Of a DNA stretch of 64,000 nucleotides, positions 55,195 through 63,398 are shown piece by piece (within the stretch, counting starts at the first letter, position 1; every line of letters begins with the position of its first letter). The notes under the pieces were generated by a model. It had not been told where the DNA came from, did not search any database, and saw nothing but the letters and a program-made list of their open reading frames with translations. This DNA comes from Streptomyces sp. AC555_RSS877. GTDB taxonomy: Bacteria; Actinomycetota; Actinomycetes; Streptomycetales; Streptomycetaceae. The translations under genes were made by a program, and so were the position numbers. Location: positions 62,001 through 126,000 of the forward strand of contig NZ_JAGMUK010000025.1 in assembly GCF_019049245.1 (NCBI RefSeq), written 5' to 3'.

Positions 55195-56130
55195 GTGACA
55201 CTGGTGACCGCGACGAAGCGGTCGGCGCAGGGCGCGCGCCCCGCCGACGGGGGCCGGCGGCCGCCGGACCACGGGGCCTGGTTCCTGGTGCTGCCCGCGC
55301 TGATCCCGATCCTGGTACTGAGCGTCGGCCCCCTGCTCTACGGCATCCTGCTGGCCTTCACCGACGCCCAGTCGGGCCGCACCCGGCCCACGCAGTGGAT
55401 CGGCGGTCTCAACTTCCGGGACCTGCTGCACGACACGCTGTTCTGGGAGTCGTTCCGGATCGGCCTGGTCTGGGCGGTCGGGGTGACGGTCCCGCAGTTC
55501 CTGCTCGCCCTCGGCCTCGCCCTCCTCCTCAACCAGGAGCTGAGGCTGCGCTGGCTGGCCCGGGCCCTCGCGATCATCCCGTGGGCGATGCCGGAGGTCG
55601 TGGTCGGCGTGATGTGGCGGCTCGTCTACAGCCCCGACGCGGGCGTCCTCAACGAGACCCTGCGCGACCTCGGCCTCGGCGACGGCCGCGACTGGCTCAG
55701 CGGTCTGGGGACCGCCCTGCCCGCGGTGATCGTCGTCGGCGTCTGGGCCGGCATGCCGCAGACGACGGTCGCCCTGCTCGCCGGCCTGCAGAACACCCCG
55801 CGCGAACTCCACGAAGCGGCGGCGATGGACGCCGCCGGCGCCTGGCGCCGCTTCCGGACGGTCACCTGGCCGGCCCTGAGGCCCATCGCGCTCGCGATCA
55901 CCGCGCTCAACTTCATCTGGAACTTCAACTCCTTCGCCCTGATCTACGTCCTGACCAGCGGCGGTCCCGGCGGCCGCACCCGCCTGCCGATGCTCTTCGC
56001 CTACGAAGAGGCCTTCCGGTACGGCCAGTTCGGCTACGCGGCGGCGATGGGCTGTGTGATGGTCGCCGTGATCTCGGTGCTCCTCGCCCTCTTCCTGGTG
56101 GGCCGGCTCAGGGGAGGCGACGACGCATGA
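55195..56130 (+). CDS. Carbohydrate ABC transporter permease (MalF-like)
   Basis: 311 residues from GTG at 55195 with AAGGAG 9 bp upstream. Six membrane helices and the EAA loop LHEAAAMDAAGAWRRFRTVTWPALRPI identify an inner-membrane CUT1 permease. The next permease starts inside its stop (ATGA). No ATPase gene is in the operon; CUT1 systems in Streptomyces typically share the MsiK ATPase encoded elsewhere. Confidence 0.93.
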   Translation: MTLVTATKRSAQGARPADGGRRPPDHGAWFLVLPALIPILVLSVGPLLYGILLAFTDAQSGRTRPTQWIGGLNFRDLLHDTLFWESFRIGLVWAVGVTVPQFLLALGLALLLNQELRLRWLARALAIIPWAMPEVVVGVMWRLVYSPDAGVLNETLRDLGLGDGRDWLSGLGTALPAVIVVGVWAGMPQTTVALLAGLQNTPRELHEAAAMDAAGAWRRFRTVTWPALRPIALAITALNFIWNFNSFALIYVLTSGGPGGRTRLPMLFAYEEAFRYGQFGYAAAMGCVMVAVISVLLALFLVGRLRGGDDA

Positions 56131-56960
56131 GGACCAGCACCGGCGGCCGCGTCGGCCAGTACGCCGCGCTGTTCGCCTATCTCGTCTTCCTCGCCTTCCC
56201 CTTCCTCTGGCTCCTGTCCACGGCCTTCAAGTCGCCGCGCGAGCTCGGCAGTCTGCACCCCTCCTGGATCCCCGAGGACCCCACCCTCGGCAACTTCCGG
56301 CAGGCCTTCGACGAGCAGCCGCTGCTGCGCGCCGCGGGCAACTCCCTGCTCGCCGCGGCCGGCGCCGCGCTCATCGCCGTACTGATCGCGACGCCGCTGG
56401 CATACGTCATGGCCCGGCACCGCGGTCGGCTCGCGAAGGCCGCCACCGGATGGGTGGTGGTCAGCCAGGCGTTCCCGCTCGTGCTGGTGATCATCCCGCT
56501 GTTCCTGGTGTTGAAGAACCTGCGGATGATCAACTCCCTGACGGGGCTGGTGATGGTGTACGTCGTGTGGGCGCTGCCGTTCGCGCTGTGGATGCTCGTC
56601 GGATACGTCCGTGCCGTGCCCGCCGAGCTGGAGGAGGCGGCGGCGGTCGACGGGGCCGGACGGGTCCGGACGCTGGTGTCGGTGACCGCGCCGTTGCTCG
56701 CGCCCGGGATCGTGGCGACGGGACTGTTCGCGTTCATCACCGCGTGGAACGAGTTCTTCTTCGCCCTCGTGCTGCTGAAGACACCCGAGAAACAGACCCT
56801 GCCGGTCGTCCTCACCCACTTCATCGGCGCGGAGGGCGTCGCCGACCTCGGCCCGCTGGCCGCCGCCGCCTTCCTCGCCACCCTTCCCTCACTGGTCGTC
56901 TTCGCGATCATCCAACGGCGGATCACGGGCGGCATGCTCGCCGGGGCGGTGAAGAGCTGA
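56127..56960 (+). CDS. Carbohydrate ABC transporter permease (MalG-like)
   Basis: 277 residues, ATGA-coupled to the preceding permease. EAA loop ELEEAAAVDGAGRVRTLVSVTAPLLAPGI and six helices including FAYLVFLAFPFLWLLSTAFKS match the MalG/CUT1 group. Its stop overlaps the ATG of the binding protein by one base, so all three genes are translated together. The order permease-permease-binding protein is less common than binding protein first. Confidence 0.93.
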   Translation: MRTSTGGRVGQYAALFAYLVFLAFPFLWLLSTAFKSPRELGSLHPSWIPEDPTLGNFRQAFDEQPLLRAAGNSLLAAAGAALIAVLIATPLAYVMARHRGRLAKAATGWVVVSQAFPLVLVIIPLFLVLKNLRMINSLTGLVMVYVVWALPFALWMLVGYVRAVPAELEEAAAVDGAGRVRTLVSVTAPLLAPGIVATGLFAFITAWNEFFFALVLLKTPEKQTLPVVLTHFIGAEGVADLGPLAAAAFLATLPSLVVFAIIQRRITGGMLAGAVKS

Positions 56961-58240
56961 TGCGCGGCAAACTCGCAGGCGTCCTGGCCGCGGCCCTGCT
57001 GCTGGCAGGCTGCACCGGCGGCGGCAGCACGTCCTCGGACGGCCCGGTCACCCTCCGCTTCCAGTCCCTGGCCTGGCAGGAGGAGTCGATCGAGGCCAAC
57101 CAGGAACTGGTGAAGGAGTGGAACGCGACCCACCCGGACGCCAAGGTCGAGTACGTCCAGGGCAGTTGGGGCAGCGTCCACGACCAGCTCCTCACCTCCT
57201 TCGAGGGCGGTGAGGCACCGGACATCATCCACGACGCCTCCGACGACCTCGCCGATTTCGCGTACGGCGGCTATCTCGCCGACCTGACCGACCTGCTGCC
57301 CGAACGTCTCAAGTCGGACATCCCCCAGCGCAGTTGGGACACGGCGACGTTCGGCGACGGCGTCTACGGCGTGCCCTTCCTCCAGGAGCCACGCGTGCTC
57401 ATCGCCAACGCGACGTGGCTGAAGGAGTCCGGCGTCCGCATCCCCACCCCCGAACAGCCGTGGAGCTGGAAGGAGTTCCGGCAGATCACCGAACAGCTCA
57501 GCGGCGACGGGAAGTACGGCGTGGCCTGGCCCCTCAAGGAGCCCGTCTCCGCGACCCTCAACCTGTCCCTGTCGGCGGGCGGACAGCTCTTCCACCGGGG
57601 CACCGACGGCAAGGTGGCGATCCGGTTCGGGACGGCGGACCAGACCGTGCCGCGGACCATCCACGACCAGGCGAACACCGAGCGCAGCGCCTCGCCCACC
57701 ACCCTGGGAAGCGGCGGCTCGGACACCCTGCCCGGCTTCTTCGGCGGCAGGTACGCGATGGTCCCGCTCGGCTTCTCCTACCGTCAGCAGATCGCCCAGC
57801 AGGCCCCCGAGGGCTTCCGGTGGCAGGTGCTGCCCGCCCCGGCCGGCGCCGGCGGGCTCACCCAGGGCGTCAGCCCGCAGACTCTGTCCGTCGCCGAGGA
57901 CAGCCCGCACAAGAAGGAGGCGGTCGCGTTCCTCGACTTCCTGCTCCGGCCGCCGAACATGGTCAGGCTCGCCCTGGGCGACTGGATGCTGCCCACCGGC
58001 ACCCAGGCCCTGAAGGACCCCGCGCTGCACACCGCCAAGGACGGCTGGGCCACCGGCACCGCCCTCGCCGCGCACCTGCGCCCGGCACCCGCGCAGTCCG
58101 TGCGCGGCTATCCGGAATGGAAGGACAAGGTCGCCACGCCCGCTTTCCAGGAGTACTACAGCGGCGCGATCGGCCTGGGTGAACTGCGCGAACGCCTCGA
58201 GGAGGACGGCAACCTGGTGCTGGCCCGGTACCAGCGCTGA
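56960..58240 (+). CDS. Sugar-binding lipoprotein of the CUT1 importer
   Basis: 426 residues; TGATG overlap with malG-like gene. Lipobox LLAGC (Cys18), then SBP_bac_1 fold (VTLRFQSLAWQEESIEANQELVKEWNATHP, GGEAPDIIHDAS, VYGVPFLQEPRVLIANATWLKESG). Substrate, probably an oligosaccharide, cannot be told. It ends the operon and converges with the DUF3152 gene 8 bp away. Confidence 0.92.
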   Translation: MRGKLAGVLAAALLLAGCTGGGSTSSDGPVTLRFQSLAWQEESIEANQELVKEWNATHPDAKVEYVQGSWGSVHDQLLTSFEGGEAPDIIHDASDDLADFAYGGYLADLTDLLPERLKSDIPQRSWDTATFGDGVYGVPFLQEPRVLIANATWLKESGVRIPTPEQPWSWKEFRQITEQLSGDGKYGVAWPLKEPVSATLNLSLSAGGQLFHRGTDGKVAIRFGTADQTVPRTIHDQANTERSASPTTLGSGGSDTLPGFFGGRYAMVPLGFSYRQQIAQQAPEGFRWQVLPAPAGAGGLTQGVSPQTLSVAEDSPHKKEAVAFLDFLLRPPNMVRLALGDWMLPTGTQALKDPALHTAKDGWATGTALAAHLRPAPAQSVRGYPEWKDKVATPAFQEYYSGAIGLGELRERLEEDGNLVLARYQR

Positions 58241-58248
58241 GACCGCGT

Positions 58249-59115
58249 TCAGGGAGTGGCGGGGCCGGTGACGTACTGCCCGTCCTCGTCGTACGGCCAG
58301 ACGTTGGGCACGCAGCCGTTCATGCCCTTGATCTGCTGCATCATCGCGGGGGCCGGCCTGCCGGGGCCGGGGCAGCCGACGTGGCCGTGTCCGAGGAAGT
58401 GGCCGACCTCGTGATTGATGATCAGCGCCCGGTAGGACGTCACGTCCTTGGCGTACACGGGTGTCGCCAGCTCCCAGCGCTTGAGGTTGACCATGACGCT
58501 CTTGGCCACGTTGCAGTTGACCTCGCCGCCGGTGTCCAGCCCGTACTGCCCGCAGATCTTGTCCACGGTCCCGGGTGTCGCGACGCGTACGACGAAGTCG
58601 GTGCTGCCGTCCGACACCCGCTGGAACGCCGAGTGGCCGTCCGCCGTCCAGCCGCGCCGGTCGGCCAGGATGCGCTCGACCTGCTCGGCGACCGCCGCGG
58701 CGGACAGCTTCAGGCCGTCCTCGACATCGACCCGGTAGCGCAGGACCGGTCCCTTCCCCACCTTGGCGCTGCCGCCGCCTGCGGTCGTGAAGGTGCCCGG
58801 TCCGGTGGCCGGGACGACCGGCTCGGAGGAGCCGGCGGAGGAGCGGGACGGGCTGACGGACGCACTCACGGACGGGCTGACGGAAGGACGGGGCGGTGCG
58901 GGGCTGGACGCGGCGCGCTCGGTGGGCTCGGTGCCTGCGCCGGAGTCGCCCCGGTCCGCGGACGTCCACCCCACGGCCGCGAAACCGGTGGCCCCGAGGA
59001 CGGTCAGCGCGGCCAGTCCTCCCCACAGCGATCCCTTCCGCCCGCCCGTTGAGGCGTGCGCAGGGCCGCTCCTACGACGGCGGTTGCTGGACGGGGTTGC
59101 TCGGTGCACGGTCAT
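58249..59115 (-). CDS. DUF3152 zinc metalloprotease-like membrane protein
   Basis: 288 residues. A basic N-terminus, single helix about 31-50 (WGGLAALTVLGATGFAAVGW) and a Ser/Pro/Thr linker precede the DUF3152 domain (about 115-288). The latter carries NHEVGHFLGHGHVGC, an HExGHxxGHxH metzincin-type zinc site, and MMQQIKGMNGC, a possible Met-turn. It should be a membrane-tethered extracellular protease; substrates are unknown. It is divergent from an AfsQ1-like two-component operon and shares the regulatory gap with its GTnAC-N6-GTnAC box, so it is a likely target of that system. Confidence 0.85.
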   Translation of the reverse strand: MTVHRATPSSNRRRRSGPAHASTGGRKGSLWGGLAALTVLGATGFAAVGWTSADRGDSGAGTEPTERAASSPAPPRPSVSPSVSASVSPSRSSAGSSEPVVPATGPGTFTTAGGGSAKVGKGPVLRYRVDVEDGLKLSAAAVAEQVERILADRRGWTADGHSAFQRVSDGSTDFVVRVATPGTVDKICGQYGLDTGGEVNCNVAKSVMVNLKRWELATPVYAKDVTSYRALIINHEVGHFLGHGHVGCPGPGRPAPAMMQQIKGMNGCVPNVWPYDEDGQYVTGPATP

Positions 59116-59161
59116 GGTCGTTCAGGCTGTGACCGTCATGTGATCGGATCTGGCCCGAATG

Positions 59162-59177
59162 GTAACGAAATGGTAAC
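59162..59177. promoter_or_regulatory. AfsQ1-type response-regulator box
   Basis: GTAAC-GAAATG-GTAAC matches the GTnAC-N6-GTnAC consensus that I recall for AfsQ1 of S. coelicolor. A further GGTAAC lies at 59209. The nearby TCATGTGATC occurs twice (59136-59145, 59195-59204). All lie in the gap between the DUF3152 protease gene and the response-regulator gene. Confidence 0.65.
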
Positions 59178-59254
59178 GGGGTTCCCGTCGGGCCTCATGT
59201 GATCATCCGGTAACAGTGTCCCGGACGTGTGGAGGACGTGCGGATACTGAGCGC

Positions 59255-59959
59255 ATGCCACGCGTTCTGCTGATCGAAGACGACCGTGCCGTGCGGGAGG
59301 GCGTCGCACTCGCCCTGCGCCGCCAGCAACACGAGGTCGCCGCCGCCGAGACGGGCGAGGAAGGGCTGGAGCGGCTGCGGTCCTTCCGGCCGGACGTCGT
59401 GGTGCTGGACCTGATGCTGCCCGGCATGCCCGGCCTGGACGTGTGCCGGGGGATGCGTGCCCTCGACCAGACGCTGCCGATCATCATGGCCACCGCGCGG
59501 GGCGACGACGAGGACATCGTCGTAGGACTGGAGGCCGGAGCCGACGACTACGTGGTCAAGCCCGTCCAGGCGAGGGTGTTGGCGGCGCGTATCCGTGCCG
59601 TCCTGCGCCGGGCGGCAGGGGCGTCCGCCGACGGCGGCATCCCGAAGATCGACACGTACGGGGACCTGACCGTCGACCGGGCCGGCCTCTCGGTCACCTG
59701 GCAGGGCGCGCCGGTCCCGCTCGCCCCGTCCGAACTGCGGTTGCTGCTGACCCTGTCCGCCTCGCCCGGCCAGGTGTTCAGCCGCCAGCAACTCCTGGAA
59801 GCGGTCTGGGAACACAGCTACCACGGCGACGCGCGCCTGGTGGACGCCTGCGTCAAACGGCTGCGCTCCAAGATGGGCGAACCCTCGCGCGAGCCCCGCT
59901 ACATCCAGACCGTGCGCGGCTTCGGCTACCGGTTCGCGTCCCGGTGGGACGCGTGCTGA
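59255..59959 (+). CDS. OmpR-family response regulator, AfsQ1-like
   Basis: 234 residues from ATG at 59255. Receiver domain with acidic pair Glu8-Asp9-Asp10, phosphorylatable Asp52 (VVVLDLMLPG) and Lys in DDYVVKPVQARVLAARIRAVLRR; winged helix with SRQQLLEAVWEHSYHGDARLVDACVKRLRSKM. The VVKPVQ and WEH-Y-GD-RLVDAC stretches are very like AfsQ1. AfsQ1 acts on antibiotic and nitrogen genes in S. coelicolor. Gene order regulator, kinase, lipoprotein is the same as in afsQ1-afsQ2-lipoprotein, as I recall. Whether it is the ortholog or a paralog cannot be settled here. Confidence 0.85.
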   Translation: MPRVLLIEDDRAVREGVALALRRQQHEVAAAETGEEGLERLRSFRPDVVVLDLMLPGMPGLDVCRGMRALDQTLPIIMATARGDDEDIVVGLEAGADDYVVKPVQARVLAARIRAVLRRAAGASADGGIPKIDTYGDLTVDRAGLSVTWQGAPVPLAPSELRLLLTLSASPGQVFSRQQLLEAVWEHSYHGDARLVDACVKRLRSKMGEPSREPRYIQTVRGFGYRFASRWDAC

Positions 59960-61437
59960 AGGACCGCGTCAGGGTCCCCCAACTGCGCGGCCTGCGGATG
60001 CGGTTGGTGGTGGCGTTCGCGCTCGTCGCCGCGCTCACCGCCGCGACCACCGGTGGCCTGACGTTCCGGGAGGCGCGCACGGGGGTGCTCCAGCAGAGCC
60101 AGGACACCGTGATCAAGCTGCTGCGGACCCAGGTCGACCGGCTCGCCCCCGAACTCGGCGTGCCACCGAGCGAGTTCGAACTGCGGCGGTTCGCCGCCTC
60201 CGTGGCCGACGCCGAACCCGCCGGAACCTGGCGGGTGCTGGTCGCCTACGGCGGGCTGACCGCCACCTCCGCTCCCGACGACCCGTTCGAGGAACTGACT
60301 CCGGCCCTGCGCGCGGCCGTGGACTCCAGCACGGCCACCGTCTTCCAGCGGGTGGACAGCGGCGACCACACCTCCCTGGTCGTCGGCATGTCGGTCACCT
60401 TCACCGGCTCCACTCCGGCCGAGACCCGGCCCGCGTCCGGCGTCCAGGTCTTCCTGACCGTGCCGCAGACCACGGAACAGGCGTACGTCGACGCCCTGGT
60501 CACCGCCGTCCAGCGAGCCACCGTGCCCGCCCTCGGCCTCGCCGTGCTGCTCGCGCTGCTCGCCGCCCGCGGGGTGCTGCGGCCGGTACGCGCGCTGCGC
60601 CACGCCACCCGCAGCATCGCCGAGGGACGGCTGGACACCCGGCTCGCCGTCGACGGCTCCGACGAACTGGCCGACCTGTCGCACACGTTCAACGAAACGG
60701 CCGCCGCCCTGGAGGAGTCGGTGGCCGAACTGCGCGGCATGGAGGCCCGGGCCCGCCGGTTCGCCGCGGACGTCTCGCACGAACTGCGCACCCCGCTGGC
60801 CGCCATGTCGGCGGTCACCGACGTCCTCGACGAGGACGCCGCCCACCTCGACCCCGACACCGCCACCGCGGTCCGGCTGATCAGCGAGGAGACCGTGAAA
60901 CTGGCCCGGCTCGTGGACGACCTGATGGAGATCTCCCGCTTCGACGCCGGCGCGGCGGTGCTGCACCTGGACGAGATCGACCTCGCCGAGTCCCTGCGGC
61001 GCACGCTGGCCGCCCGCGGCTGGACGGACCTGGTGGACGTCCGCCTGCCTCCGCCCGACGCGCTGCGCGGACGGGTCGATCCGCGCCGCCTCGACGTCGT
61101 CGTCGCCAACCTGGTCGGCAACGCGCTGCGGCACGGTGCCCGGCCCGTCCGACTGCGCCTGTACGAAGACGGGGAGCGGTTCGCGGTCATCGAGGTGCTG
61201 GACAGCGGCCCCGGTATCCCCGACAGCGTGCTGCCCCACGTCTTCGAGCGATTCTACAAGTCGGACGCCGCCCGCACCCGGACCGAGGGCAGCGGACTGG
61301 GCCTCGCCATCACGGCGGAGAACGTCCGCATGCACGGCGGCACCGTCCGGGCGGCGAACCGCCTCGAGGGCGGCGCGGTCTTCACGGTGGAACTCCCGCT
61401 GCGACGGGACGAGTCGACCCCGGGGAGCGGACAGTGA
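59953..61437 (+). CDS. Sensor histidine kinase, AfsQ2-like
   Basis: 494 residues from GTG at 59953, overlapping the regulator's stop by 7 bp (GTG at 59944 is also possible). Membrane helix about 16-38 (MRLVVAFALVAALTAATTGGL), an extracytoplasmic sensor of about 150 residues, and a second helix near 188-210 (VPALGLAVLLALLAARGVL). HAMP follows, then His276 in FAADVSHELRTPLA, N box VVANLVGNALRHG, G1 DSGPGIP and G2 GSGLGLAI. All catalytic parts are intact. Phosphorylates the upstream regulator. Confidence 0.92.
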   Translation: MLKDRVRVPQLRGLRMRLVVAFALVAALTAATTGGLTFREARTGVLQQSQDTVIKLLRTQVDRLAPELGVPPSEFELRRFAASVADAEPAGTWRVLVAYGGLTATSAPDDPFEELTPALRAAVDSSTATVFQRVDSGDHTSLVVGMSVTFTGSTPAETRPASGVQVFLTVPQTTEQAYVDALVTAVQRATVPALGLAVLLALLAARGVLRPVRALRHATRSIAEGRLDTRLAVDGSDELADLSHTFNETAAALEESVAELRGMEARARRFAADVSHELRTPLAAMSAVTDVLDEDAAHLDPDTATAVRLISEETVKLARLVDDLMEISRFDAGAAVLHLDEIDLAESLRRTLAARGWTDLVDVRLPPPDALRGRVDPRRLDVVVANLVGNALRHGARPVRLRLYEDGERFAVIEVLDSGPGIPDSVLPHVFERFYKSDAARTRTEGSGLGLAITAENVRMHGGTVRAANRLEGGAVFTVELPLRRDESTPGSGQ

Positions 61438-62006
61438 GGACCGTGGTGCGCCGAGCCGTGCTCCTGGCCGTTCCCGCGCTGTGCGCGCTCGCCTCCTGTG
61501 GCATCCCCACGACCGGCGTGGTGGAGGCGGGCGGGCCGGCCGGCGGGGTGGTGCCGACGATCCGGGTCTACTTCGTGGCGGACGACACCTTGGTCGCGAT
61601 CCCCCGCAGGACGGCCGCGCCGGTGGACGTCGAGTCGGCGATGGAGGTGCTGTTCCAGGGCCCGACCGGCTCGGAACGTGCCAAGCGCCTGGCCACGCTG
61701 CTGCCGCGGCCGGGGCTCTTGCCGACGGCCGTTCCGGCGCCCTCGGCAACCGACGGCGCCTTGGAGGCGCCGCGGGAGGCTGTCGCGGCTGACCTGGTCG
61801 AGGTGGTGGCGCGGGGCGACCGCGTGTCGATCGAACTGTCCCCGGCCGTGGGGGAGTTGCCCGGCCTCGCGGTGGACCAGCTGGTCTGTACGGCCCTCGG
61901 GGCGCAGCGCGTCGCCGTCCCAGGGGCCGAACCGTTGCCGGTGACCGTCACGGGCCCGGACGGCCGGCCCGCCAAGGGGACCGGTGCGAGCTGTTCCGAC
62001 GGCTGA
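61434..62006 (+). CDS. Lipoprotein linked to the two-component system
   Basis: 190 residues, GTG start overlapping the kinase stop (GTGA). Lipobox ALASC (Cys22) followed by [16 protein letters not shown], then a GerMN-like domain (about 38-180; [30 protein letters not shown]). Similar lipoproteins accompany MtrAB (LpqB) and AfsQ systems and modulate the kinase. Outer face of the membrane. Probably a sensor accessory. Confidence 0.82.
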   Translation: MRTVVRRAVLLAVPALCALASCGIPTTGVVEAGGPAGGVVPTIRVYFVADDTLVAIPRRTAAPVDVESAMEVLFQGPTGSERAKRLATLLPRPGLLPTAVPAPSATDGALEAPREAVAADLVEVVARGDRVSIELSPAVGELPGLAVDQLVCTALGAQRVAVPGAEPLPVTVTGPDGRPAKGTGASCSDG

Positions 62007-62031
62007 TCGAGGCGGCATCTCGGGAAACACA

Positions 62032-62061
62032 TTGCACGAGACGTCTCGTCTCGCATACGGT
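62032..62061 (+). promoter_or_regulatory. Promoter with embedded operator, leaderless glycosyltransferase gene
   Basis: TTGCAC (62032-62037), 18-bp spacer, TACGGT (62056-62061), predicted start at or next to the ATG at 62069, so no leader and no ribosome site. The perfect 14-bp palindrome ACGAGACGTCTCGT (62036-62049) fills the spacer. Confidence 0.55.
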
Positions 62062-62068
62062 CGTCGAC

Positions 62069-63283
62069 ATGACCAGTCGCCCCGCGCACATCGCCATGTT
62101 CTCCATCGCCGCCCACGGCCACGTGAACCCGAGCCTCGAAGTGATCCGCGAGCTCGTGGCGCGCGGACACCGGGTCACGTACGCGATTCCGCCCCTGTTC
62201 GCCGAGAAGGTCGCCGAGACCGGTGCCGAGGTGAAGCCCTGGAACTCGACCCTGCCCGGGCCCGACGACGACCCGGAAGCCTGGGGCACCACCCTCCTGG
62301 ACAACGTGGAGCCGTTCCTGGCCGACGCGATCCAGGCGCTGCCGCAGCTGATCGAGGCATACGAGACGAACGCGGCCGACGTGCCGGACCTCGTGCTCCA
62401 CGACATCACCTCCTACCCGGCCCGCGTCCTCGCCCACCGCTGGGGCGTCCCCGCGGTCTCCCTGTCGCCGAACCTCGTCGCCTGGGAGGGCTACGAGGAG
62501 GAGGTCGCCGAGCCGATGTGGGCGGAGCCGAAGAAGACCGAGCGCGGGCAGGCCTACTACGCCCGCTTCCACGCCTGGCTGGAGGAGAACGGCATCACCC
62601 GGCATCCCGATGACTTCGCGGGGCGCCCCGACCGCTCCCTCGTGCTGATCCCCAAGGCGCTCCAGCCGAACGCCGACCGGGTCGACGAGACCGTCCACAC
62701 CTTTGTCGGCGCCTGCCAGGGCGACCGTACGGCCCAGGGCGACTGGCAGCGGCCGGCCGGCGCCGAGAAGGTCGTCCTGGTCTCCCTCGGGTCCTCCTTC
62801 ACCAAGCAGCCGGACTTCTACCGGGAGTGCGTCAAGGCCTTCGGCGAGCTCCCCGGCTGGCACCTGGTGCTGCAGGTCGGCAAGCACGTGACCGCGGCCG
62901 AGCTGGGGGACGTCCCCGAGAACGTCGAAGTGCACTCCTGGGTACCGCAGTTGGCGATCCTCAGGCAGGCCGACCTGTTCGTCACACACGCCGGCGCGGG
63001 CGGCAGCCAGGAGGGCCTGGCCACGGCCACACCGATGATCGCCGTACCGCAGGCCGTGGACCAGTTCGGCAACGCGGACATGCTCCAGGCCCTCGGGGTG
63101 GCCCGCCGCCTCGACACCGAGGAGGCGACCGCCGCGGCGCTGCGGGAGGCCGCCCTCGCGCTCGTCGACGACCCCGAGGCCGCCCGCCGGCTGAAGGACA
63201 CCCAGGCGGAGATGGCGAGGGAGGGCGGCACGCGCCGGGCGGCCGATCTGATCGAGGCGGAACTGCCCGCACGGCAGGCGTAG
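62069..63283 (+). CDS. mgt: Macrolide glycosyltransferase (OleD/Mgt type)
   Basis: 404 residues. GT1 fold with [19 protein letters not shown] (catalytic His16), [21 protein letters not shown] in the N-domain and the UDP-sugar site [21 protein letters not shown] and [15 protein letters not shown]. It is closely like OleD of S. antibioticus and Mgt of S. lividans. These enzymes add glucose to the 2'-OH of desosamine in macrolides and so inactivate them; OleD is also promiscuous. Here it stands without the lrm methylase seen in S. lividans. Expression is probably controlled through the palindrome in its promoter. Confidence 0.93.
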   Translation: MTSRPAHIAMFSIAAHGHVNPSLEVIRELVARGHRVTYAIPPLFAEKVAETGAEVKPWNSTLPGPDDDPEAWGTTLLDNVEPFLADAIQALPQLIEAYETNAADVPDLVLHDITSYPARVLAHRWGVPAVSLSPNLVAWEGYEEEVAEPMWAEPKKTERGQAYYARFHAWLEENGITRHPDDFAGRPDRSLVLIPKALQPNADRVDETVHTFVGACQGDRTAQGDWQRPAGAEKVVLVSLGSSFTKQPDFYRECVKAFGELPGWHLVLQVGKHVTAAELGDVPENVEVHSWVPQLAILRQADLFVTHAGAGGSQEGLATATPMIAVPQAVDQFGNADMLQALGVARRLDTEEATAAALREAALALVDDPEAARRLKDTQAEMAREGGTRRAADLIEAELPARQA

Positions 63284-63306
63284 AACGGAGGACAACGAGC
63301 ACAGAA

Positions 63307-63343
63307 GAGGGCCCGTTGGCTCCCCGGCAGCCAACGGGCCCTC
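63307..63343. terminator. Bidirectional terminator between glycosyltransferase and MMPL genes
   Basis: Perfect 15-bp stem (63307-63321 and 63329-63343, starting GAGGGCCCGTTGG) with a 7-nt loop. A short direct repeat CCCAGTCACA follows at about 63368 and 63382. Confidence 0.85.
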
Positions 63344-63398
63344 AGTCCAGAGGGGTTCAGAGCCCAGTCACAAGGGTTCAACCCCAGTCACACGGGGG

